This document shows, one piece after another, positions 1 to 6,430 of a DNA stretch of 11,619 nt. Below the pieces are notes generated by a model. It was given only the letters and a program-made list of their open reading frames with translations, was not told where the DNA came from and ran no database searches. The first letter of the stretch is position 1, and each line of letters begins with the position of its first letter. A program made the position numbers and the translations under genes. Source of the stretch: an uncultured Varibaculum sp. (lineage in GTDB: Bacteria; Actinomycetota; Actinomycetes; Actinomycetales; Actinomycetaceae); assembly GCA_947253735.1 (NCBI GenBank), contig CAMYAU010000045.1, positions 1-11,619 of the forward strand, read 5' to 3'.

Positions 1-1256
1 TAGGGTTTAGCCACGATACCGTTCCTCCGCTATTGGTACAGGCAGCCCGGAAAACCGGTCTTAACCTGATTGAGGTCGCCCCCGATCAGTCTTTTGTGGC
101 GATTTCCCAAGAGGTGGCGCGGATGATCGAGGTCGAAGCCACCTCTGGGAAATATAAGCTTACGGCTTTGCAGCAGCGCCTGATCCAGGCATCTGCGCAG
201 CCGCGCAGTGTAGACATGATTACCGGGGAGCTAGCGCGGGGGATCGGCGCACGAATAATAATCAGAGATAAGGCAGGCAGGATAATAACGCAGGCGGCCG
301 CGCCCACGTTGAGCGCTGATTTAGGGAAGTTTGCAGAACAATCTTTGGAGAGATTTTCCGCAAACACCTCCCAGCTTTCCTTTGAAACCGCGGAAGGCTA
401 TTGTCTTTTCACTGCGATTAACGCCCTCGGGCAGGAAACTGCCTGGTTGCAAGCCTGTTGGGGTGTTTTCCCCCAACCCTGGCAGCAGCAGGCGCTCTCC
501 CAGGCCTCCTTGTTAATCGCTTCGGCTCTAGCTAACTCCCGGTTTGTTTCTGGCTATCATGGGCGCCTGTTGCAGCGGGCATTTGAACTGTTACTTTCTG
601 GGGAGCTGGGGGCGGCACAGATTCTTACCGAGATGGCGTTTCCAGACGCTCGCGCGCTTAGTGGGCGCTATGTTCCGGTGGTAGTAGCGGGGGAGGAGGG
701 CGCCCTGCGGGCACTCACTGCCAGAGTGGAACGGGCAGTAACAAAAACTATGCCTCCGCCGCTGTGGCGTTTTCACGCCTCCCATCTGGAAATGGCGATT
801 CCGCTAGCAGCGTTGCCGCTAACTTTGTCGAACTTCTCTCGCAGAGAGTTTTCTACTTTGCGAGCCGGGGTGGGGCAGGATTACCCAATCTCGCGGTTTA
901 GTGCCGGCCTAGCGGGAGCACGCCAAGCCTTGCGGCATACCGGAACTACCCAGCAAGTCGCCCGCTGGGCGGAGATTTCTCGTTCCGGACTATTGCGGGT
1001 GATAGGCAGGGAAACGGTAGCGGCGTTCTCTCAGCAATTCCTGCTGCCCTTACGGGGAGATGCAGACCTGCTGGCGCTGCTGGAACAGTATGTCGCCACT
1101 AAAGGTAACCGGCAGCAGATGGCCAATACCCTGGGGCTGCACCGGAATACGGTGGCGAAGCGGCTGGATAAACTGCAGAGCAAATTAGGGATTAACCTGG
1201 CAGAAGCCGGTGCCCAAGCCTCCGCCTGGGTAGCCCTCCAAGGACGCGATTCCTAG
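1..1256 (+). CDS. PucR-family transcriptional regulator, 5' end cut by window edge
   Basis: The reading frame is open to the left edge (first full codon at base 3), so the gene starts outside the window; the TTG at 33 is internal. The first visible residues (GFSHDTVPPLL, then IEVAPDQSFVAISQEVAR) resemble the end of the PucR N-terminal ligand-sensing domain. The middle (about 540-960) fits the GGDEF-like/CdaR segment of this family. The C-terminus, bases about 1068-1195, is a clear PucR-type helix-turn-helix: a GNRQQMANTLGLHRNTVAKR core followed by a KLG motif. About 417 residues are visible against a usual 500 or so, so roughly 90-120 are missing. Family members are cytoplasmic DNA-binding regulators of purine, amino-acid or other catabolic genes; the target here cannot be read because the genes to the left are not visible. 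It converges on the surface-protein gene, sharing stop-codon bases with it, so it is unlikely to be that gene's operon partner. Family assignment is confident; ligand and regulon are unknown. Confidence 0.88.
   Translation, partial: GFSHDTVPPLLVQAARKTGLNLIEVAPDQSFVAISQEVARMIEVEATSGKYKLTALQQRLIQASAQPRSVDMITGELARGIGARIIIRDKAGRIITQAAAPTLSADLGKFAEQSLERFSANTSQLSFETAEGYCLFTAINALGQETAWLQACWGVFPQPWQQQALSQASLLIASALANSRFVSGYHGRLLQRAFELLLSGELGAAQILTEMAFPDARALSGRYVPVVVAGEEGALRALTARVERAVTKTMPPPLWRFHASHLEMAIPLAALPLTLSNFSRREFSTLRAGVGQDYPISRFSAGLAGARQALRHTGTTQQVARWAEISRSGLLRVIGRETVAAFSQQFLLPLRGDADLLALLEQYVATKGNRQQMANTLGLHRNTVAKRLDKLQSKLGINLAEAGAQASAWVALQGRDS
1253..1256. other. Interlocked TAG stop codons of two convergent genes
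   Basis: The palindrome CTAG supplies TAG to the plus-strand regulator (1254-1256) and TAG to the minus-strand surface-protein gene (1255-1253). There is no intergenic space and no hairpin with a T-run in the neighbouring coding sequence, so each transcript probably extends into the other gene as antisense RNA. Confidence 0.95.
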
Positions 1257-4200
1257 CGTTCTTCCCGGAGTTTGCGAGCCGTGAGCAGTGCGGCTCCTGC
1301 CAGCGCTAAGAGCGCGGAGATCAAAGCCAAGGTGGCTCCGTTCGCGCCGGTCACCCGCAAGGAAGAAGGCGCCGGACCAGCCGCAGAGCTAGACCCTGCA
1401 GAAGAACCACCTGCCATATAGGCATCGGCAGGTGCTTCGGTGGCTCCGCCGTTGTGGCCAGCTGACGGCTGCGTAGTGCTTCCACCGTTCTCACCCGGTT
1501 GGGGTTCAGCGGTGGGCTCGGTGCTGGGCGTGGTCGGCTCGGTAGTCGGATTATCAGTAGGCTCCGTAGTCGGAGGTACTTCTGCCGGGTTAACGAGTGG
1601 GCTCGTCGCGTTTTGTGACCACTTACCGTCCGTCCCCTTACTAAAGGACAGTGTTTGCGGAGCTGCCAGTTTCATACCTTTGGCAGTCGTTAGCTGCTCT
1701 AGGTGGTACTGCAAGGTTACGTCGTCAACCTTTACTTTATATGCACCGACAGCATCATTTAGGTCATTGCGTACCGCGAAGGTGGTGGGGCCCCTGACAA
1801 AATCCGTGACCTTAAAGGCAGCCGCAGTATTGGGCTCCCCATCTGTTCCCAGGGGAGTGATCTGGAAAGAAGTCCCGGCTACTGGATTGCCCTTTGAATC
1901 AAGGACCTTCCAGGTGAGTTCCCCGCTTGGCTTGGTAGCCTGCTTGCTATTGCTAATCACCAGCTTTCCCTCACTAAGGTGAACCCCGGTGTCATCTACC
2001 GAAACCTGGGCTTTCCCACCCTCATAACTGATGGTGTAGATCCGGCTATCTTTTTCGTAACCTTCCGGTGCGGCGATCTGCTGCAACTTATAGGTCTTAT
2101 CCTGATTCAAAGTGGCCTGGAAAGAGGTGTCCGCCTTATTCTCCGTGACCGGAACAACGGTTTCACTGCCATCTTTCAGGGAGAAGCTGCCGCCAGATAA
2201 AGACTTCTTCGAATCTTTATCTACCAGTTTCCAAGTGAACTGGGCGTCCCCCATCACCGGGGTGTTTTCAAACTTGAGGCCGCTTCCTTCTACGTTTTGG
2301 AGGTAGCGTTCGTCAGCTTGCTTCGTGAAAGTTACCACCTGGGCGCCGGTCTTTAAAGCAAAATCAAGGCTGGTGGTTAACTGTTCCACCTGGTACTTAC
2401 GGGAACCATCCGGGACTACTACCCGGTACTGCCCCTCGCCCTTATGCAAATCAAGACTGACCGCCGTGGTGGCATCAGACACGGTGAAAGCTTTCGCCGA
2501 ATCCAAGGTCGTACCATCAGCCTTAAAGGGAGTGATCTTAAAGGAAGTGCCTGGCACATACTGGGTAACATCCGCAGAAGAAACTACTTCCCAACGGATC
2601 TCTGCCGGAGTGGGCAGCTTGACGTTCTTAATGACCAGAGCCGCCGCGGTCAGGGTCTGCCCATCTATCTGCGGCTGGTAAGTATCACCCTTGGCTACGA
2701 AAGTAAGCTTATAGCTGGCCTTATCAGCCGCATATCCATTGGGAGCCGTAGTTTCGGTCAAAGTGTAGGTCTTCTTGGGATCCAGATTAGACGCGCTGTA
2801 AGTCCCCGGATCAGCCGCATCTTGCGAGGTGACCGTGAGCGGAGTTTCCCCACCGCTCAAGGTAAATACTGCCCCATTGAGGCTCTTGCCGGCAGTGTCG
2901 GTTAGTTTCCAAGCAAAAGAAGTAGTGGCCGGAGGCTTCGGTAGTGCCACATTAGTGAAGGTAACCATATTGGTTTCTTTACCGGCAACCACCGCGGCCC
3001 AGATGCCGCCAGCCTCGTCCTTTGGTGCGAAACTAATTTCATAGGAGGTGACTTCACTGAGCTTGTAACCTTCGGGGGCGGCAGTCTGGGTGAGGGTACA
3101 TGCTTTCTTGGTGGGATCTAAAGAAACGCTATAGGTGCCCGAGGCGCTACCTGCCGCGGGGATCTCTATCTCTTGAGAGCCGCAAGCCAGTTTGAAGCTG
3201 CCGCCGGGCAGCAGGTTCTTAGCGGCATCTTGCAGCTTCCAGTTGAAAGCTACCGGCTGGGGAGGAAGCGGGGTCTTAGTGTTTTGCACGACAAAAGCAT
3301 CGCCGGTTACCGCTGTACCGTCGACTTTTGCCTGGTAGCCCTGCGAGGTCTTTTCAAAGGTAACGGTATGTCTGGTTTGCTGCGGCAGGTCATAGCCCTT
3401 GGGAGCTGCGGTTTGGGTCAGCACATAGTTCTTAGCCGGATCCAGGTCGCTAGCTGTGAAAGTACCGGAAGCAGAATCTGGTACGGTAACTGCCGCGCCA
3501 TCTTTTTCCTTCAAGGTGAACTGCCCGCCGCTTAGTGCCTGGCCTTTAGAATCTTGCAGTTTCCAGGTGAATGCGGTTTTTTCTGGCTGAGGAGCCGGGG
3601 GAGTAACCGTATCCTCGCACTTAGTCACTGCTTTCACCACGGTGTCGGTGCTCAGCTTTGCCTGAGCGATCTCGGCCTCACCAGTCGCGGTGCCGTTCAG
3701 TTCCCAATGATCCACCGCGCAGCTCTTACCAGAAACCTCAGGTTGGGTGACTGCCGGTAGGGTCCCGATAGCAGTGTTTGGGGGCAGGTAGCGCGCAGTG
3801 CTGTAAGCCGGAGGGAGGGAGCCGCCCTCTCCGCCAACCTGGAAGTCGAGCGAGTGACCCGGCGCCCAAAGCAATCCGTCCTGGGTGTAAATTGACCCGT
3901 TAACCGGGAAAATAAAGGCATCTGCCGCGTTCTTATCGCCGTGATAGGCGAACAAGCTGGGGGTTACCCCTGATTGCAAGTAGTATTTCCCAGTCTTGGG
4001 TACCGACAGCGCCAAGTTGTTGTAAAGGGTGCTGGTAAGGGCGGAAGAAAGTACGGTTTCACCTTCGGTATTAACCAGTGAGAACGGCACGGACTGCTTA
4101 TCCCGGGTGAGTTTGTCTACCGCAGTAGTCAGCCCCAGGGTTTGGGGATTTCCGGAGCCAGTAGCCTTACCATCGGCGAAACGCAGATTCAGTACCTGCC

Positions 4201-6313
4201 CCTTGCCTCCGGTGGTATCGAGCGGCATGTTCTGTCCCTTAAGCAGGGCATAGGTGCCACGGTCGGTGCTGCCATCAGTGCGGGGAGATCCAACAGGCGA
4301 GGTCACGCGGATCTTAGCGTCGGATTCCAACTTAGCGGTAACGGTGTTACCCCCGCCGCTGCTCTTGAAACCCAGCCCCACTCCGGAGCTGGCTTGCCCA
4401 CCGATCAAATCCAGATTGGGACTGCCGGAAAGCGTAATCTGAGCAGGAACTTTAGTCTGGTAGCCGGAGCCAATCGCTGCTCCGAAACCGTAACCAAGTT
4501 TTTGAGTTTTTAGCGAGACTGGCTGTACAACGGCCTGCACGGTGGGGGAGCCAGAAATAGTGACCTGGAAAGGCTCGGTTACGTAAGGGTCGATGAAACC
4601 AGCACTGCCGATGACCGCCCCATCGCGGCGTCCAAACACTTTCGCGGTTACATTCGCCTGGTCAGTTAGACTTACCTGCCCGGAACGGTTAGCGGCAGAG
4701 CCAATAGCTCCGTTAACCGCGGAGTACTTTTCGGCGGAATCCTTAGCTGTTTCTGCATTTACCCGCGCATTCCCAGAAATAATCACCTGGTTTTGTGCGG
4801 CTCCGCGAATCGTGTCCTCGTTCAAACGGGAGTTGCCTGCGAAGATCTGTTCTGACGGGAGGCCGCCGGCCCCGATAGCGGGAGATTCTCGTACTACCCC
4901 CAGGGCATCAACCTGGGCGTTACCCGAAATGGTGACTTTAGAAGTTCCGGAGGCATAACCTCCGCCAATCGCGGCACCCCTCCCATTCGAATAGGCTGTT
5001 ACCTGTGCTGTTCCGGAAATTTTCACGTTTACATTGGCGCTGTCAGGCCCAGACCCGATAGCAGCGATATCTCCGGCCTTAGCGAGGGTGGAATCAGCCG
5101 TACCCACTGTTACTTTGCCGCCACTAATCGCTACCTCGCAGCCTGGAGCCTGCGGCCAGCCGAGATCTGCAAAGTTTTCGTTCCAGTTACCGACCCCGCG
5201 GCAACCAATATTCATCGCGCTATTACCGGTGTCACCGGCAGCCGGGGTGACCTGGACGTTGCCACCAGAGATATTTACCCGCGCATACGGTTGAGTGAAA
5301 ATATCTTTTACCTGCCCCTCCGAATCTTGCATGGGGGTAGTGAAACTGGCTGCACCCAAGGCGGTATGGTTGCCGTGAGCGTTGATTTGTCCGCCGCTGA
5401 CGTTAATGCTTACCGTCGCGTTCTTCTGGGCCCAATCAGATCCGGTAGAAGCCGGCATTTTAACCGCACCGCGACCAGTACCGATGAACGCTCCGTCATA
5501 GGTGCCGGTACCTGTTTTCGACAAGTTAACGGTGCCGTCCTTGACGTTAATAGTGCCGCCTGCGCTCCAGGGGGTTTCGTCATAGTTGTTGAGCCAGCGC
5601 GGATTAGTTTCCGGTTTGACCTCGTAATAAGCGCCACCCGATCCAATCAGGGATGCGCTTTGAGAAGATCCCTTGAGGTTCAAGATACCACCCGCAATAT
5701 TGATGGTGCCGAAGGCGGAGAAATGCTGGGTACCGATCAGGGCAGCTTGCGAAAGAGGAGAAGCGGGATTGTCCAGGTTCAACACCCCGGAGCCCTCCTG
5801 GCCGATATTCAGGGTGGTATCTGCTTTTACCTGTACTAAAGGCAGGGGAACCGGAGATTCTTTGGTGGCGCTTTCCGAGGAAGCGCCCTGGCGGGTGAAA
5901 GTATTTTCCCCGCTAAAAGCCAGGCGGTTGTGGGCATTGTTGTCCCCAGCGGTGACCATAGCTAGGTCCGGGTGGGAAGAGTTGTCGATGTTGAGATTGT
6001 TTAGCGTCAGGGTGTGACCTGCGTTGACCAGGAAAGATAATCCCTTAAAAGTCTTGCTAGTCGCGCCAGTTACCGTCACGTTGGCGCCAACCGTCAGGGT
6101 ACGGCCCGCGGCATTTTCGGGCAAAGCGGAATCGCTGAGGTTAATATCCCCGGTAATAACGGTGCCAAGCTGATCCCAGGATTTGATGACTTTACCATTG
6201 GCAGCATTAGCGACACCTACCGCTAAAGCTGGACCGATCAGGGCTATCATGTATCCGATCAGGGAGAGGGCGAGAACGAGCGCCGTAGGGCGCTTGACTG
6301 AGGGATTGCGCAT
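1253..6313 (-). CDS. Large cell-wall surface protein: beta-helix region, six SpaA-like domains, sorting signal
   Basis: I chose the ATG at 6313 (1686 residues) because AGGAG lies 5 nt upstream. A GTG at 6343 is in frame but has no ribosome site. Residues 1-37 form a signal peptide (basic MRNPSVKR, hydrophobic core, likely cut after ANA). Residues about 40-740 are Gly/Asn/Val/Ser-rich with recurring ISGxAxV and AIGxG motifs, as in parallel beta-helix proteins of the Cthe_2159 carbohydrate-binding type. Residues about 820-900 resemble a Listeria/Bacteroides repeat domain. Six SpaA/prealbumin-like domains run from about 912 to 1573, then a Thr-Glu-Pro stalk, LRVTG at 1652-1656, a hydrophobic stretch and a basic tail (RKLREER). 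It is likely exported and fixed to the wall by a sortase, serving as an adhesin or glycan-binding protein. The six mature Cys fall in three local pairs, perhaps disulfides. No pilin (YPK) motif or sortase gene is visible. Ligand unknown. Confidence 0.9.
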   Translation of the reverse strand: MRNPSVKRPTALVLALSLIGYMIALIGPALAVGVANAANGKVIKSWDQLGTVITGDINLSDSALPENAAGRTLTVGANVTVTGATSKTFKGLSFLVNAGHTLTLNNLNIDNSSHPDLAMVTAGDNNAHNRLAFSGENTFTRQGASSESATKESPVPLPLVQVKADTTLNIGQEGSGVLNLDNPASPLSQAALIGTQHFSAFGTINIAGGILNLKGSSQSASLIGSGGAYYEVKPETNPRWLNNYDETPWSAGGTINVKDGTVNLSKTGTGTYDGAFIGTGRGAVKMPASTGSDWAQKNATVSINVSGGQINAHGNHTALGAASFTTPMQDSEGQVKDIFTQPYARVNISGGNVQVTPAAGDTGNSAMNIGCRGVGNWNENFADLGWPQAPGCEVAISGGKVTVGTADSTLAKAGDIAAIGSGPDSANVNVKISGTAQVTAYSNGRGAAIGGGYASGTSKVTISGNAQVDALGVVRESPAIGAGGLPSEQIFAGNSRLNEDTIRGAAQNQVIISGNARVNAETAKDSAEKYSAVNGAIGSAANRSGQVSLTDQANVTAKVFGRRDGAVIGSAGFIDPYVTEPFQVTISGSPTVQAVVQPVSLKTQKLGYGFGAAIGSGYQTKVPAQITLSGSPNLDLIGGQASSGVGLGFKSSGGGNTVTAKLESDAKIRVTSPVGSPRTDGSTDRGTYALLKGQNMPLDTTGGKGQVLNLRFADGKATGSGNPQTLGLTTAVDKLTRDKQSVPFSLVNTEGETVLSSALTSTLYNNLALSVPKTGKYYLQSGVTPSLFAYHGDKNAADAFIFPVNGSIYTQDGLLWAPGHSLDFQVGGEGGSLPPAYSTARYLPPNTAIGTLPAVTQPEVSGKSCAVDHWELNGTATGEAEIAQAKLSTDTVVKAVTKCEDTVTPPAPQPEKTAFTWKLQDSKGQALSGGQFTLKEKDGAAVTVPDSASGTFTASDLDPAKNYVLTQTAAPKGYDLPQQTRHTVTFEKTSQGYQAKVDGTAVTGDAFVVQNTKTPLPPQPVAFNWKLQDAAKNLLPGGSFKLACGSQEIEIPAAGSASGTYSVSLDPTKKACTLTQTAAPEGYKLSEVTSYEISFAPKDEAGGIWAAVVAGKETNMVTFTNVALPKPPATTSFAWKLTDTAGKSLNGAVFTLSGGETPLTVTSQDAADPGTYSASNLDPKKTYTLTETTAPNGYAADKASYKLTFVAKGDTYQPQIDGQTLTAAALVIKNVKLPTPAEIRWEVVSSADVTQYVPGTSFKITPFKADGTTLDSAKAFTVSDATTAVSLDLHKGEGQYRVVVPDGSRKYQVEQLTTSLDFALKTGAQVVTFTKQADERYLQNVEGSGLKFENTPVMGDAQFTWKLVDKDSKKSLSGGSFSLKDGSETVVPVTENKADTSFQATLNQDKTYKLQQIAAPEGYEKDSRIYTISYEGGKAQVSVDDTGVHLSEGKLVISNSKQATKPSGELTWKVLDSKGNPVAGTSFQITPLGTDGEPNTAAAFKVTDFVRGPTTFAVRNDLNDAVGAYKVKVDDVTLQYHLEQLTTAKGMKLAAPQTLSFSKGTDGKWSQNATSPLVNPAEVPPTTEPTDNPTTEPTTPSTEPTAEPQPGENGGSTTQPSAGHNGGATEAPADAYMAGGSSAGSSSAAGPAPSSLRVTGANGATLALISALLALAGAALLTARKLREER
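1262..1360 (-). other. C-terminal cell-wall sorting signal with variant motif LRVTG
   Basis: The end of the surface protein has the three-part sortase signal: a pentapeptide LRVTG encoded at 1360-1346, about 20 hydrophobic residues rich in Ala and Leu, and a basic tail RKLREER. The second position is Arg (CGG, 1357-1355) where the canonical motif has Pro (CCx), a single-base difference. The overall architecture supports anchoring even though the pentapeptide is not standard. Confidence 0.75.
1480..1592 (-). repeat. Thr-Glu-Pro stalk with imperfect short tandem repeats
   Basis: This stretch encodes a wall-spanning linker made of repeated TEPT/PTTEPT units (for example TTEPTTPSTEPTAEPQP). On the plus strand the same bases read as recurring GGCTCGGTAGTCGG-like units. 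Such extended, probably unstructured Pro/Thr stalks lift surface domains through peptidoglycan. The imperfect direct repeats could change length by slippage or recombination. Confidence 0.7.
1593..3579 (-). repeat. Six tandem SpaA/prealbumin-like domains (about 100-120 residues each)
   Basis: Domains start near 3577, 3255, 2927, 2610, 2246 and 1927 on the minus strand. Each opens with a Trp-containing strand (FTWKL, FNWKL, FAWKL, IRWEV, FTWKL, LTWKV), followed in all but the fourth by an Asp and a loop, then a Gly (GG, GA or GT) before an FxL/FxI strand, and each ends at an Asn (QNTK, TNVA, KNVK, ENTP, SNSK, LVNP). Domains 1, 2, 3 and 5 carry the family signature AAPxGY or TAPNGY. Domains 4 and 6 instead share GTSFxITP and EQLTT and form a second type. 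The copies are well diverged in DNA, so this is an old expansion rather than a recent duplication. Confidence 0.82.
3611..3853 (-). other. Listeria/Bacteroides repeat-like domain between beta-helix and SpaA array
   Basis: About 80 residues with the pattern LDFQVGGEGGSL, a conserved G/P-rich middle, then HWELNG and a closing VVKAVTK strand, reminiscent of InlB B-repeat-like (PF09479-type) modules. Two Cys, in GKSCAV and VTKCED, bracket the second half and could form a disulfide. The assignment rests on pattern only. Confidence 0.5.
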
Positions 6314-6325
6314 CAAAACTCCTGC
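6313..6325 (-). promoter_or_regulatory. Ribosome binding site that fixes the surface-protein start
   Basis: Read on the minus strand the sequence is GCAGGAGTTTTGATG: AGGAG, 5 nt, then ATG at 6313. The alternative GTG at 6343 has no purine-rich site upstream, so translation most likely begins at the ATG. Confidence 0.75.
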
Positions 6326-6348
6326 TGATTTCCTTGAGGTCACAAAGA

Positions 6349-6362
6349 TTACAATTCTGTAA
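6349..6362. promoter_or_regulatory. Inverted repeat TTACA-n4-TGTAA upstream of surface-protein gene
   Basis: Perfect 5-bp arms (6349-6353 and 6358-6362) around AATT/C-type spacer bases, centred about 42 bp upstream of the ATG at 6313. Size and place fit an operator or promoter-overlapping regulator site. I do not recognise the cognate regulator and cannot call a convincing -35/-10 pair here. Confidence 0.4.
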
Positions 6363-6364
6363 CG

Positions 6365-6384
6365 ACCCTATCAGAAATTAGGGT
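6365..6384. promoter_or_regulatory. Inverted repeat ACCCTA-n8-TAGGGT
   Basis: Perfect 6-bp arms (6365-6370 and 6379-6384) lie directly next to the TTACA/TGTAA dyad; another CCCTA copy lies at 6404-6408. It could be an operator for the surface-protein gene, or a weak RNA hairpin in its leader if transcription starts further upstream. No regulator can be assigned. Confidence 0.4.
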
Positions 6385-6407
6385 AAAAACGCTAGTGGAT
6401 TTGCCCT

Positions 6408-6425
6408 AAAAAAATTGCTATTTTT
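6408..6425 (-). terminator. Possible weak terminator after mak: AT hairpin with T-run
   Basis: Just after the mak stop codon the minus strand reads AAAAAT-AGCA-ATTTTTTT, a 6-bp all-AT stem with a 4-nt loop running into seven T. An intrinsic terminator normally has a GC-rich stem, so this would be inefficient at best. If it fails, the surface-protein gene could be read through from the glgE operon. Confidence 0.25.
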
Positions 6426-6430
6426 GCTGG

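Noticed and set aside
33..35. TTG as the start of the PucR-type regulator
   Set aside because: The frame continues upstream to the window edge with residues that fit the PucR N-terminal domain, so the gene is truncated rather than starting here.
442..470. Possible CRISPR or direct-repeat array anywhere in the window
   Set aside because: No regularly spaced identical repeats were found; the only repetition is protein-level repeats in the surface gene.
1276..1315. Hairpins GAGCCG-n9-CGGCTC and GCGCT-AAG-AGCGC as terminator of the regulator gene
   Set aside because: They lie downstream of the stop but have no T-run, and they encode the anchor segment of the surface protein, where Ala/Leu codons give such dyads by chance.
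1440..5839. Many open frames of 60-180 codons on the plus strand across the surface-protein gene
   Set aside because: They are antisense to a coherent 1686-residue protein, show no ribosome sites or recognisable motifs, and reflect the Gly/Thr/Val-biased composition of the sense gene.
1253..6313. Pilus backbone subunit
   Set aside because: SpaA-like domains and a sorting signal suggested it, but no YPK-type pilin motif or neighbouring pilus sortase is seen, and the protein is far longer than usual backbone pilins.
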